A DNA stretch of 64,000 nucleotides from Agrocybe praecox (taxonomy: Eukaryota > Basidiomycota > Agaricomycetes > Agaricales > Agrocybaceae). The first letter of the stretch is position 1, and the number at the start of each line of letters is the position of its first letter. Made by a program: the position numbers and the translations under genes. The notes beneath the pieces were generated by a model that was not told where the DNA came from, ran no database searches, and was given only the letters and a program-made list of their open reading frames with translations. Where the stretch lies: NCBI GenBank assembly GCA_964017145.1, contig OZ024849.1, positions 2,170,001 to 2,234,000 of the forward strand. The letters are read 5' to 3'. This document shows, piece after piece, positions 35,881-48,919 of the stretch.

Positions 35881-38189
35881 CAATTGGGAAATCAATTTTA
35901 TATTCACCCATTCGATTATTTTCTGCCACAAAATTGATCAACGTGGGTCATCCACTTCAACTAATGGAGCTTACAACTGCAAGGCACTCCCGGGAGAAAT
36001 CGACCATAATATATAAAGCAGCTATCGGGACGACGGCGAAGAGGCGCAGGCAGCGCCGATGAATGCTAGGAAGAAAAGGACGCCAGAAGTGGTGTGGAAT
36101 TTCAAAATGAGAAAATTATTTTTTGAAAAACAGAAGTTTATGAAAAGACCGAATCAGATCATTATTAGGGTATTAAAAATGAAACAGTAGGAAGGGAAAG
36201 GCAGTAAAGTAAAAGGCCGAAATACAGCACAGACACGAATAATTCTTATTGGAGGAGAGGAAGGATGGATGGAAGAAAATAAACAGAGAACGGATAGCAA
36301 GGTCTACAAGAAAGTTATCAGAGGGATAAGAATTAAAAACAAAGAAATAAAAAGAGAAACGAAACACAGAAAGAAAAAAAAGACATATAGACACTGGAAA
36401 ACAGAAACCCGGCCCCAGAGATCAAAAGGTAACGAGATCAAGCGCGGCGTAGAAAACAATTTGACCAAAAAATCATATAACTCCCGTCTTCCCCAACCGC
36501 GACTGCGACCACCAACTATCCACCGCCCCAGATCACCTATCCCTCGTAGCTCCGACGATTTTATATTTAAAATTTCCTTTTACTTCCACCCCCATCCTCC
36601 TCCAACCAGTACGTGCTAGATCTTCTTCGCCGATCCCTATTCCAATTTCAAGCCAGCAGTTCGATTGAATCCCGGATACACTATTGTCGTATACCCAAGG
36701 GGTCGAACAGTCTGATGTTACAAACGAGTCAGGACGGAATGCGACGTGACAGCGCACCCAAGTCTCTATGTTTGTTATAAGGGTGGGGTAGGTATGGTGT
36801 TGTTGAGTGTGTGTAGCATAGGCTATGGATGGATGGATGCCATAGGTGCATAGGTGACGACGACGATAGAGAATTGATGGTGGTGGATGACGAGAAGTTC
36901 GCCATCTAGGCACGAGCAGTTGAATGTCCACACGCCTGTAAACGAGAAAAAAAACATCAGTTTGTATGTTCGGTGGCCTGGACAAAAGGTAAAAACACGA
37001 TAAAAACAAATTAAGAAGATGCCAGGTGTTGATGTACGAGCCCAGTCGCAACACCAGCAGAAAATGCGGATCGAAAAGAATGAAGAAGAAAAAGAAAAAC
37101 GAAGAAAAGAAAGGAAAGAACACGTACTGCCTCAACGTAACTCCTCAAATTTCCCTTCAACCAACTAATTTATCCAACCTCGACGCCCAACCGCACACCA
37201 TCTCCAGCGTCTTGCGATGGATCGTCATATGCCGGTCCCACCGCGCCAGAGATAGAGCCAGTGTTGAAAGGGAATGTCCTCTAACAGGTGTGATAGGATT
37301 CACTCTCGAAGATTCTACAAGCCCACCAGTCGTGGGCAGAGGCTCGCCATCGACAGCACAATTTTTGTCATCGAATATTAGTGTGTTTGAGGGGTCATGG
37401 GATGACGCTGCTGCTGCTGATGTGGGAGGAACACTCGATGCGACTTTGGACGCTTGCTAACAACGTGCCAGACGCATAGGTACCCCTTGCCCTCTCCTTC
37501 TCATCCTTCTCCTCTCGTTCATTCGTCGTATCCATCAACGAATCAGCCTGCAATGCAAAGCCGCCGGTGCTTGGTGTGCTGCACTCGGAACAGCAGGCCC
37601 ACGATAAGCCGTCGGTGGTACTGGTCCTGCTGCTGCAAAGAGACAGGCCGGCATACTCCCACTCGGCTGCCTCTTTCCTTCTTCTTTCGGCTCCGGATCG
37701 TATTCAACCTGTATGGTACCTCAGAACGCTCCATGGGCCGTCTTCTCCTTGTCGCCTTTCTCTCTAGGGGATCGACCAGGTGGTGAGAGGTGGTTGGAAG
37801 TCCTATTCGCATTGGAGGTCGAAGCAGCTCAGACACCGAATGTGAACAGATCGTGTTCGCTCAGACCCAACGCAGCAGGGCTGGCAAAATTCTTCTGGCC
37901 ACCCTTACCTTATTCTGTGGTGTAGCTGGCTGTGGTTTATTGCCAACGGGCTTAGAAACGACAGACGGTGGCGGAGAAGTGAGGAGTAATACGGATGGGT
38001 CGCTGACGATGCCAGTAACGAGTGACGAAGGCGAACTCTCCTAGAGGTATGCAGATTGGGTCGAACGGCTGCGGGTGGGCGTGGGTACAGTGGGCAGGTT
38101 TGACCAGCGACGACGGTGGTAAAAATCAGCAAGATAGCATTGGACGACGCTGACTTTTCGCTCCTCGCCCCCGAACGATGGCTCTGCGC
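35880..38189. other. Unassigned region between Z copy 3 and the kinase remnant
   Basis: The part at 36100-36500 is A-rich on the + strand. Minus frames at 37460-37170 (SLARWDRHMTIHRKTLEMVC) and 37836-37543 may be remnants of the same decayed gene as the kinase fragment, but I cannot connect them with confidence. Confidence 0.3.
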
Positions 38190-38725
38190 TCTGCGATGTA
38201 CGATTTTCATTTAGTGGATCTACCAGGCACTCGAGTCGAGTTGGGAGAATAGTTTGACAGCATCTTTTATGGTCGAATGATTCGCCTCCAGAGGCGTATT
38301 AGAGGATTATTCCGATGTATTTGTCGGTTTCGACAACGTCGTATAGTCGGACGATGTTTGGGTTTTTGAGCATCTGTGACGGAGAACAGAGATTAGTCAG
38401 TAAACCATAGAACGACGGCAGCGATGCGTAAAACAAAAATAGAGACGAAAAGAAGTGGTTGTTTGATGGCAGCAAGCAAAGGAAGACTGCAGCTCCTCCA
38501 CTAATGCTGGCGCCAAAAAAGCGTGCAAATTATGTATGATAGAAATGACAGAAAGAAATGAAAGGTATTTATTCCCAGTAAAAATGGAAACGATAACGTC
38601 GAAAGCAAAGGGATGGCCCATACATGAAGAAAGTAAAAGATAAGAGTAAAAAAAAAATATACCTTTAAGACATCGATACGGCCCAAACTTGGGAATCGTA
38701 CGGCGCGGATGAGCAGCCGCTTAAG
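38190..38725 (-). pseudogene. Broken serine/threonine protein kinase (CAMK/Kin4-like) fragment
   Basis: Minus exon 38725..38663 encodes LIRAVRFPSLGRIDVLK. An intron of 289 nt with GT-AG ends follows, then an exon from 38373 encodes MLKNPNIVRLYDVVETDKYI and GIIL, an in-frame TAA at 38301, then YASGGE. These residues match kinase subdomains IV-V (HPNIVRL, then IILEYASGGE). A frameshift follows, and a second frame reads DAVKLFSQL, two stops, then KIVHR, where the catalytic HRD aspartate should follow but does not. The two stops in the second frame, the TAA in place of a Glu codon, the shift and the missing Asp show a dead gene. The long intron probably took up extra DNA. The subfamily is judged from memory. 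Confidence 0.65.
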
Positions 38726-41220
38726 CTAGGGCAGCTGGGTGCGCGTAAACGTCCGGTATGGGTACCTGGGCAAGTGCTTCTGCATTCAGGTTCCCGCTGG
38801 ACTGGTTCTAGTTGGGATGTGGGGTCGCTGGTTGGTTGTGTTGGTGATCCCGCTGGTTCGGAGAAAGAGCCACAGTGGCGCGTTGGTGTTTGCGTCTAGA
38901 TGAACTTGGAGGCGCTTGGGCTCTGTCGGGGACATTGGCATGGCATGGCCGTGTACGTGTGTCGTTCTCCTGCGTCGACGCCGCCGCCAGCTCCTGAGTG
39001 GGAATGACTTGAAGAATAATATTGAGGTACTGCAACCGAAGTGGGCCGTTGGGTGCGATAGTGTCTCCCAGTCCCTGTTTTTCCCTCCCCACTGTCGCTT
39101 TACGATCGTCATCTTTCCAGAGGTAGAAGTGCTGCTGCACCGTTTTCACGTCCTTCTTTCATCTCTCTCTTCGTCTCACTCCCATATCATCTCGTCCTCC
39201 ATCCCCCATCAATACCCTCCAAGTCCATTTCCATCATTGTGTTACGTGTTTCGTTTCGTTTGTCGATGTGCACTCCAATCCTTTCATAACTCGTGCATAT
39301 TGAGAGGCCCATTTGTCAACTTGACGCGTAGCATTTGAAACGAAGAAAAAAGTCGAGGAAAAGGAAGGAAAGAACAAAGTTACGGTCGGATACGAACGTA
39401 CGTGACGCCGACATTTCGGGTTAGGGTTCGGATCAAAACCTGCACCTTTCCGTCGGATCATTTGTCCTTTCATCGTAAATATGTTCGTCCTATTCGCCGC
39501 TGTTTGGTATGTTATATTCGTTTCCGTAAACGTTCACCCCCGCTGTAAGCGTGCTACGGTCTCTGGTCAATGATATTTTGAATGTTTGTCGTTCATGGGC
39601 GTCATTCCTCTCTGTTCACCGTCCCTTCCGCTAAGTTTGTTCTGTCTACCGCCCTCTCCTCTATGACTTCTGTTTTCGCTTTGTTACCGTTCTTTCTCTT
39701 CCATTTCCTTTACTTCTAACTTATTTGATTCCTTCTCCAGTGGCGACCCTCTCGCTGTGCGCGTTTTTCTTCCACCGAGTTCGAAAATCCCGCTCTTGCT
39801 TCCGTTTCTGGTCAATGGCTTAAATTAGTCGGCTTCATTCTTCTCTGCGGTTGCACTCATGGTGTACTATCCTGCTCCTTGTATTTATGACTCATTGTCT
39901 CCCCCCTTCGATCACTTCTTTGTCATTCATTTGCCACCTATATAGCCGCATTCTCATCAATCCTTTCCCTCCCCAGAGCGCCTCTTTTTCATGTTACTTT
40001 TGTTAAATGATACGTAGAATCTATGTTTTGTTGAACATGGACTCGCTTAGTCCTTTGGCCACATCACGAACCACTAAAATGCACGCGCGTCATTAGACGC
40101 GCCATCCACGTGCAACATCAGTCGCCCTCGTCTTTCCTTCCTTTCGAGGCGACGGAACCATTTTCTTTATTGTTTTCTGTTTATTTAAACCTTAAAATTT
40201 CCCGCCTCATCATCCACTACACACAAACTACGATCCTCAGTCAATACCATCGTGACTGAGGTTCGTAAAGTTTAATATTCCTTTTATTACTATTTTTACT
40301 TATTACTTTATTAAAATTAGTTCGTTGTGCAACAGGTAGCTAGATTAATATATAGTCAATACCATCGTGACTGAGTTCGTTGTGCAACATGTTTCATTGC
40401 ACATATCACTTGACATGTACCTGGTTGCTGTTGTGCAGCTTCTCCATAGATTATTGGGTCTCCTTCGCGTCTCCTTCGCTGTTGCCTCTTACATCCATTC
40501 TCCCATCCTCGCTTTATTGCTTACATTTGTGTTCCCATCTTTTTCGATGCTTCCTTCGCTCCCCACCGTGCTCTCCTTCGCCTTACTTTCCATTCTTACC
40601 TCTCTCGCTCAGTCCCTTTCCTTTCCATTTAATCTGTTCGATCTATTCCTCACTTCTCTACTCTATGCTCACTGCCTAAGCTACTATATCCTTCTCCGCC
40701 TTCTATTCCATTCCATTCCAATCCAATCACTTCCTCTACCTTTCCTTGCTTTTACTCTTTGCAATGACGCCACCTTTTTCGCAGCATCAAGTATCATTCC
40801 TCCTTTCCTTACTCACAGTACTTCTCATGCAGTACCTCTTTCGTACATGCGGATCACCTGGCGTGTTGACGTTAAACGATCATCGGACGAGGTAGATCGA
40901 AGATAATAAGTACTTTACATTGTGTGTTGTCTTCTCGTCTCGCTTCTCATTTTGGTCTGCCTTCTTATTCGCTTTTTATCGTTTGTCTTTCGTCTTTCGC
41001 CTGTACACAGTTTTCTCGCTCCCTCTGCGACCTGACGACCTTTTCAGTCATCAAATAAACTCAGACGTGTCTCATTGATATCGGGTTGTGATCGGTTCTC
41101 GTTTAAGCTATCTGTCCGTGTTTTCTTGTATCTCGAATCCGCCATTTAGCATCATTCGCCTTTCGTCCTTCTTCCCCATCTGCAAATTTTTAAAAACTAC
41201 TTTTATGACTGGATATTCCG
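38726..41220. other. Unassigned region 5' of the kinase remnant
   Basis: A minus frame at 39149-38808 could be an upstream exon of the kinase remnant but has no kinase motif. Plus frame 40367-40906 is Leu/Ser/Phe-rich, lacks an ATG start and lies in a pyrimidine-rich strand. A direct repeat, AGTCAATACCATCGTGACTG, occurs at about 40239 and 40354. Confidence 0.3.
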
Positions 41221-41890
41221 AAATACAGGCGGCTAGAATGCAGAATAAACCGAACGAGCCCAGCAACAGGCACCCAGCGCCAAATGCAGAACCCGGAACC
41301 CAGAGAAAAGATCAGACAGGTGCAGGCAACGGGTGCCGGGAGTACATTCGATATAACCATTGTGTGGTGTTAATGGAGTACATACGTACATATATACAAC
41401 AACATAGGACTGCGTTCCTGCACGACTTTCTGCACGACCGCCAAACAGACTGAGCTGATATGAGCTGATCTGAACGACATCAATGCGGCCGCACACATGC
41501 ATGCATACACGCACCTTCAAGCTTCAAGCTTTCAAGGCCCTTACTTCATAGTTCGAGGACCCCTCGCCGGGATACGCTAAGTGCCACGCGAGAAAAAAAC
41601 CTGCCACGCAGGCGACAGGTCACAGGTCACTGTTGGTTGGAAGTATAGAAGAATATCACCCATGATGTATGATGCATGATGACTTGGATGAATGGGATAG
41701 GAGAGGAGAGGAGAGGAGGATAAGAAAAAAATTAGAATTGATATTAGCGTGTTGTGTTTGCCTAGCGCAAAGCCGGACGCCCCAGCATTACACACCACGA
41801 GCATCAGTTTGATCATGACACCACCACCCCAATCCAAACCCCAATCATCGTCTCTAATTAAGCCCAAGCCCAAGCGCTAAACATTCACGC
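41220..41890 (-). repeat. Inverted Z-tail fragment
   Basis: The stretch is the reverse complement of Z tails such as 33230-33850. Shared landmarks, read on the minus strand, are CTCATCATGCATCATACATC-like sequence, GCTCGTGGTGTGTAATGCTG and CGGCGAGGGGTCC. It lies in the spacer between S1 and S2. Confidence 0.65.
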
Positions 41891-42860
41891 GTCAAGAATT
41901 GATCAAGGAAACGTACATGTCCATCACAGGCGATGTCGGCCTGTCGCTGTAAATTGCGCCTCGTTTATCTAGAAGGTCCACAGCTGCCTTCGTGCTGTTG
42001 AGGATGAACATATTTCTTCCTAAGATACACAAGCGCGACACCTTCCCTGGTTTAATTTATCCTGCGTTCAGCTATATATGTAGATCATTCCTCATAAACC
42101 CACCTCCTGGGAAGTTCGAACACCCCTCGCGCTTCGGGCCGCTTTAACACCTGGCCACAATCCTTAACATAGAACCAACGTTGGAGCAGTGGATGATTTA
42201 GTCAAGTAAAAACACTGGGGTTCGCAGGGGCTTCGAGACAATACCAGTTGCGGTTAAGAGTGGACGTATTGGTCGAAATGGGTGGCGCTAAATGTTGCAC
42301 AGATCTCGTTTTATTTAATAGAAATTAGAAATAGCTCAAATTACCGAATTTACGAATGCATTACACAGGAAAGTCACTCTCTTGTACAAGAACATGAAGA
42401 AGAAGGTTCCGCGCAGTGATGGGACGTTGGAAAAAAATCGATATCTAGAAAACACAATTTAAATTGACAGCGAATAGAACAAGATACTCAGGACGCTTAC
42501 GATGTTATGTCAGAAGAAACTGGAGAGGCAGGTAAATTGGCTGTCCGTTCTCATCAACAGCAGGGATAATCTTGAACGTTGACGAGAACGGTTTGTGCTC
42601 TCCGTTACGTGCTGGAGGAGTCATCCGGCCTGAGCGATACAGTCACAGCCGTCCCTGTGGCATATTTTGATCACAAGCATCCGTATGCAACCTAGGTGGG
42701 GCAAAAGAGCGGTGAAGGGTGGCAAATGAAGACGAATTCCAGGCTTGTTGCGGATTCGAAAGTAAACGAAGGGTCGTTGGAAGCGTGAGGGTCCTCAAGT
42801 AATTCGGTTCCAAGTTGCAATTCACGAGCGAGATGATTCCGAATAAGTGCTTGCGACCAG
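41890..42860. other. Unassigned region left of S2
   Basis: No gene is recognised. The right end runs into sequence shared with unit 1. Confidence 0.3.
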
Positions 42861-42999
42861 TTTGTGGTACCCATTTTTGACAGGCCAGAGTCAGGTTGGC
42901 GAGAGTTGGGCCATCCACATTTCTCAGCACGAACGCAGGCCTGCTTCCTCATTCATGCGGAAAGTAACCAAGATATAGAGGGATGCCTTTATGGCAGAA

Positions 43000-44290
43000 G
43001 AAGGGAAGAAACAGGCGGAGGCGGAGGTGGTGTCTGCACGACATGCATCTGTAGCTGGATCCGCGCCTGCGCCTGCGTGGGCATCCTCTCCTGCGATTGC
43101 GTCACCCTTTCCCTCACCTGCGACTGCGACTCCCCATGCCCACCCACACTCGTCAAAACACGATCCCGATGCCGGTTCGCGACGACGGGAATAAGGGTAG
43201 GTCTCGGTCCCGTAGAGCTCAACCCGCCCATGTCCACGCCCACATCCCCATTCACATTCCCATTCCGTTGGACAGAGCCCGTGTCCTTCCTCACACGCCT
43301 CCGTGCCACATCGGCATTGGTGCTAGGAACGGTGATAGCAGCCTGAGCTTGCGACTTGAGCGTCTTCGACTTCGTCAGGGGATGAGAATTGAGTTGGGTT
43401 TGAGTCGAGAGGAGTGCGTGTGCATGGGTGCTCTTGCTCGTGCTGGTGTTGGTTCGTGGGTTGGCGGATTTGTACGATGAGGGGAAGGATGAGGTCGAGG
43501 TGTGACTGGATGCGGACGTTGCTGTGGTGGAAGGAGATAGACGATGACGATGACAATGATGGAGAGAAACAAGACGAAGTGAAAGGCGAAGACCCCCCCT
43601 CAGACTCTGAATCAATCCCCAGACAACCCCTCGGGAACGGGATGATGTTCTTCTGCCCCTGCGCGTGTATCGCTTGAGTCTGAGGGTATAGATGCGAGGA
43701 AGAGGAGGAGAAAGGCAGAGCGAGTGTGCTTTTTCGGTGCGGGCGAGGAGGGATGAGAGGAGGGGGTAAGAGATGATGACGATGAGGGAGAAGGGACAGG
43801 GACAGGGACAGGGACGACCGCGAAGACTTGCATCATTTTGTTGTTGGCTTTTCTTTGTCCTTTCGTGTCGTTGGTGATTCCGGTTTTGATGTATTGAAAT
43901 CTAGATAGAGAGCTGAAATCTGAATTGGATTTGGATTTGGAACGAGTATACGCATGCGCAGAGACAGAGGCGAAATTCAGAGTAAGCGTAGGGGGCGACT
44001 TGCGCGTGAGGTGATGATGGAGTCTGTGAAGTGATGTCCCTGATATCGTCGTCGTCGAGGATGCAGATGCGGGGTACGCTGACATTTGAAAACAGATGCT
44101 GACGAACGCGAGCTGCGTTGCTCTCCAGAAGGGGATGGATATGGATATGGATCGCGTAACTGTACCTATACGCGGCCCTGCTGCGTGTGGTGCTCGTGCT
44201 CGGGTAGTACATAGGGTAGGATAGGGTAGTCTGTCGGCTATGCGGGTTAACTTGTATCTTGTCGAGCACGTTTTCTGGCCAAAACCCAAC
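43000..44290 (-). other. X block 4a: low-complexity, coding-like sequence
   Basis: The minus frame with ATG at 44085 (MSAYPASASSTTTISG) is open to 43612 and carries HHHLTRKSPPTLTLN, then VPVPVPVPSPSSSSSLTPSS. A second frame, 43615-42989, has RRVRKDTGSVQRNGNVNGDV. It is the most complete copy of this block type in the array. Exons cannot be fixed. Confidence 0.42.
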
Positions 44291-44419
44291 GTCCAGGTGG
44301 GTGGGTGGGTTGAGGTCAGCAGAACCCGACAGGCTTAACTAAAAAGAAATAAAGACAACAATAACAAAAAATTAGACCGCCAATATCGTCAATCTCGTAT
44401 GGTATTTGAAATATGTACG

Positions 44420-45660
44420 CACTAGACAACAAGAAAGATAGCGATAGGGATTAATATTAAAGCCCTGTTCGATCCAGTCCAGTCCAGTCCAATCCTATGG
44501 TGTCCTGTCCTGCCCCAATGATTCGACGTTGTCCGTGTCCGCGGTACCCTGCAGTGCGTCGTGAATGGCCCAAGAGAGAGGTGGGTGGTTGTGAGCGTAA
44601 GGCGAAGAAAAAAGAAAATGTTGACGGAAACGGAAAATCGGTATCCGGCCACTTCTGATGGATTTTGGAACGACGATCACTATTTTTTCGTCGATGGGCG
44701 CCGGTATGGGGGTTGGGGATTTCTTCTAGGCTAGGACGAGATCGTCTCTGTCATCTCTGTGCGGCGTAGCATGAGGCGACGAGGGATTTGAATTCGAAGA
44801 AGGAGAAAGAGGCGAAGCAGGGGACGAAGGAGGAGGAGGAGAAACGGTGGCGAAATAAGGAGGCGGTGGGAGAGAGTATGGTGGGGGTTTTGGGATTCCG
44901 ACTGTTTTTGCTTTTGCTTCCCTACGCCGACGTCGACGCCGAAGAGCAGAGAGTCGATCGTCTTGAAGAGGATCGTATCGTGATCTGCGTCTTTGGCTGC
45001 GTCTCGTTGATGTTGATGGTGGTGACCAAGAGACTTAGTATCCGCGTCCGCATTTGTAAGGAGCTGGGGCTGGAGCTGTGGTTCTTGAGTGTGAGGGACG
45101 ATCCGAGGCGGAGTCTGGACGACGTGCATCTGCACTTGGACCTGCACCTGGATTTGCACCCATGGGATACCAATAACAGTCGATGGCGGTGGAGGCGAGA
45201 CGTGCTCAGTAGCAGACAAAGGCGTCAGGATCCTCTCCCTTGCCTGCATCATCCGCTCCTGAGACTGCCCACCCACACGATTCCCATTCGTGACGACGGG
45301 CATAGGGATAGGTCTCGTAGCGCTCAACCCACACACGCCCACGTTCCCGTTCCCATTCTATTGGATAGAGCCCGAGCCCTTCCTCATGCGCGTCTGTCGA
45401 TGCCGATGGGGTAGCATTGGTGGTGATACCAGCCGGAACATGCCCGATGAGTACTTGGGTAGCCATCTGTTCTTCGCGAACGGGTGAGTAGGACTTGAGC
45501 GGAAGAGTGCGCGTGGATGTGTGGATGTGCTCGTACTGGCGCTGGTTGGTGGGTTGGTTTGGATTTGTACGATGAGGAGTATGACTGATGTTTCGTACAG
45601 AAACGTGACACGTCTGATTCGTGGAGTCACAGATTGTCACAAAGGACTTTGAACACTGAC
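44420..45660 (-). other. X block 4b: low-complexity, coding-like sequence
   Basis: Minus frame 45342-44731 (203 codons) has RVGGQSQERMMQARERILTP, LLTNADADTKSLGHH and HDTILFKTIDSLLFGVDVGV. It then shifts relative to 2b, so the PPPYS motifs are lost, and regains the TEMTETISS end. The putative start region at 45630 reads MTPRIRRVTFLYETS. Confidence 0.4.
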
Positions 45661-45779
45661 GGTCGACGGTCGGCGAATTCGAATCGGCGCATATCAAAGA
45701 TAAGACAGATGCACAGCGGTACTAGCAAGGCGCGCAAGCACACGTCGGCGTGAAAATCATTGCGCGCCGAACCCCTGTT

Positions 45780-46545
45780 TCCTCCTAGTAAAGGCGAGTG
45801 TACAACCTTCGATGGGATGCCAACTTGCTTCGCCATCTCGCATCAAACATTCCACTTTGAATTCTCATGTACCGCTCCCGTCTCACCTCGGGCACAACCA
45901 GTCTTTCTGCATTCACCACGTGCAAATTGTGGTGTGTATGGGTATCTATTCATTGACTGAACAGGTATCGGAAACTCTTGTGTCAGGTAACACCCCTCAA
46001 GGTCTAGCTGACGATCAAGCTTAGTCTGTTCATCGAGGCTTCGAGTTCTAGCCGGGATCAATATGATAGCTTAATATATGTTACAGATATTAGCAGATGC
46101 GGTAGAAGATAAGATTGTATCCTGGTGAACTGTTCGGGACTTCAGTTGAGAAGTGATCTCAGATCAACATGCGACTGAATGAATCTGCTGATGGATAAGA
46201 TGGTGCAGGGCATTAAGCATATCAGATGAATGCCTAGACACTCCCGGGGATGTCTTAATGTTATGGGCCAATACCATCATTATATCGACGCGTATGGCAC
46301 CTAAAACATTGGAAATGAGAGACTTCTCTCAGTTTCCATGCTTGTGCTCAACCCTGATAGCACCGGTTGGATGGTCAATCTCGTTTGAGACTGGATCGTA
46401 CCAATGCCACATGGCTCGCTCTCGTCGATCCGCAACGTGGATATCAGTTTACCATGACAACTTGATTCAAGGCCTCGGAATAGTCTGAATAGACGCCCGT
46501 AATAGTACTTAAAGACAGCCACTACTTGACTTAGGGTATTACATT
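45780..46545 (+). promoter_or_regulatory. Conserved 5' region of seven-helix gene 4
   Basis: Carries GGTTGGATGGTCAATCTCG, GATCGTACCAATGCCACATG (CCAAT present) and TACTTAAAGACAGCCAC before the ATG. Confidence 0.5.
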
Positions 46546-47838
46546 ATGTCTTCCCAGGACGACGGCACCTACCCCATATCATTTCAAAAATCCCTTATTA
46601 GCGGGAGCTTAAATTCATCATTGTTGTTACAATTTCTTGGAGGCAAGTAACACTTTTATGGAACGTAGCATGGCTGAACAACTAGACATAGGAGCATATA
46701 TTGGGTTTTATTTGATAACCTTTCAAATTTATTGTGGGGGCATGCTGCGTAGGGGAGGCATGAAATGCTAATCAATTTACAGCACACAGGTCCCAGCCAC
46801 GTCAACGAGTGGTTACTAGCGTTCTTGCAGGACTGTTTGGTTCCACTCTTGGGATTTTGATCGTGCAATGGGTTTATACAGTTAATTGCTTTGCAGAAGC
46901 AGAGGCCAACACTAGATATGATATCTTTTACTTGAGCATGTTTAACCAGGCTTTCTTCGCGGGAGCTATCACAACTATATTATTATCAGGATTGGGCCAG
47001 GTACTTGCCGATGGTTTGCTGGTAAATATTGTATGAGCTGTATTACTTCATCCTGCTGACAAGAATTTTAGATATGGCGTTCCTGGAACCTCTTTCATAA
47101 CCAGAAAAACATCACACTTGCATTTTTGGCTATTTATATTGTTGAAATTGGTAATTCCAGTGTCACTGTGTATTCTAAATTGTACATTTATATAGTTTTA
47201 CAGTGATGACCATTGCAGCTATTATCATGGATTTTCTCATTTATCTAGACCCACTGCGCTATCAGACAGATCAATTTGCGCAGCAGTACAACATCCTGTA
47301 TGCGACTAGCCAGTGTGCGACAGCTGCAACAAGTATGATTGTGTCACTTGCAATTGGCATGAAAATATATTCCTCAACAACCATGAATCACAAGGCTCGA
47401 AAAAAATACATGCACATCATTGAAACAACAATAGGGTCATCGGCCTTATACTCCTGCTCAACATTGATGACAGCAATTGCTCAGTTCGTCAATAGTAACC
47501 CGACGGCGTCGGTGTCTGCAGCATCTCGCTACAATGCAGAGACATACATCAATGTGATTATGTATATCACAACCGTAAGTTGATCATGAATCACCTTCCG
47601 GAGGCTCTCTGATCACCCTGAATCAATTTTATAGGCATTTGCACCAACCCTCATGGTTGCCCGTCTCGAATTAACAAAGAAGAATACAACCGAGGAGTCC
47701 TCAACCAATATTAGCTCAGTACCAAGTGATAACATCCCCAGTGCCTTTGCAGCCGCTCCCCAAGATCACAACAGCTCTGAGATTCAAGAAGTATCTCTTG
47801 ATGCCACAAACATCCGAAATCCTAATGAAGAAGTCTAA
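46546..47838 (+). CDS. Seven-helix membrane protein, array gene 4
   Basis: Exons 46546..46642, 46692..46733, 46783..47021, 47072..47150, 47204..47574 and 47635..47838 give 343 residues. Intron 1 uses a GC donor. The ECL-like stretch before helix 3 is diverged (FNQAFFAGAITTILLSG). Exon 5 begins MTIAAIIMDF, and MNHKARKK follows helix 5; IIMDF and MNHKAR are shared with gene 5 but not with genes 2 and 3. The helix 6-7 loop reads SNPTASVSAASRYNAETY. The tail ends NIRNPNEEV. Confidence 0.83.
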
Positions 47839-48919
47839 TATATATATATGATACGGGATATACTTGCCGTATTAACAACTTTTTCTCAAATCTGGTATTA
47901 TCCATAGCTTCTTCCTTGCCTCGGCGTCGTCCACGGTCCTTATCTTGCAATCATGTATATTCAATCGCACCAATTCCAACACTTCTTCATATATAATTTC
48001 CAAGATTATCTCGAATTCTGATATCATAATTTAATACATGCTTCTACCTTTACTTGTAGCAATAGATTTGCCCATAAATTTATCTAAAATTCCGCCCCAA
48101 TTTTTCGCCACATCACGCCAGCGACAACATGAACATCGAGAGATTCAAATATGAACTGAAACTTGAGACGAGGAGAGCAGAATTTGAACGTTCAAGCAAC
48201 ATTGACGTTCGAGCGTACCGTACAGGGTGGAAGAGAGTTGAACGTAAACATTAGTTTGTTGACTCGCCGCGAGCAGGAGTGGTTCGGAGGGGCTGCCATA
48301 CTATAGCGATAATAGTGCGTCAACGTTCCAACGTCGAACTTGTGTTCTTCATGGAACTCGGACGTTGAGATCTGAGAAGCCATGGGCGCAAAAGGAGGCC
48401 AGAAAGTCGCGGTGGGTTCGCCAGTTCCTTACCTATCCCTTCATACACCAGCAGACTAACTCCAAATGCTCGCCGAACCCAAACCAGCAAGAAACCCAGG
48501 CTCTTTGTTGGCCGAGAAGAGATGACTTCTATGCTGAATTAGTGATAGCATTGCACCGGCAGTTTTCACTGCACACCGCGATTTGTTGCCGCAAAGGAGC
48601 ACATACTCCTGGATTATCCTCCTTCCTCTGCCCTCCTACTTTGTCGAATGCTCAGCGCTCAATACTAGGGACGAAGATCAGCGAGAAAATTTTGATGATG
48701 CAGAACACGGGCCAAAACCTCGGACCTCTTCCGATGAATGTTTTGTGAAATTTGAGGTAGAAGTGGTTACATACACGCGAGCTTGGCTGAGAGCGTAAAA
48801 TGTCATTGGAGAAACCTATGGGGGGAAGTATCGGGTTTCGGCTTGGAGGAATATTACGATATAGATGGATCAACGTACTAGAGCTGGAAAAATGTCATGG
48901 AAGGGCGAGCGCAAGCTCA
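47839..48919. repeat. D2 3' flank of gene 4 (left part)
   Basis: Matches 20680-21780 after gene 2. A + frame at 48583-48798 shares PSYFVECSALNTRDEDQR with the S1 copy. The flank is interrupted at 48920 by the hAT-like element. Confidence 0.6.

Noticed and set aside
39417..39432. GGGTTAGGGTT as a telomere tract
   Set aside because: Fewer than two units, in the middle of ordinary sequence.
40367..40906. 179-codon + strand frame as a membrane protein gene
   Set aside because: It begins at GTG in the listed frame, follows a pyrimidine-rich strand that yields Leu/Ser/Phe by composition alone, and shows no motif.
42105..42165. tRNA-like GTTCGAAC with flanking stems
   Set aside because: I could not fold a cloverleaf or find an A box at the right distance on either strand.
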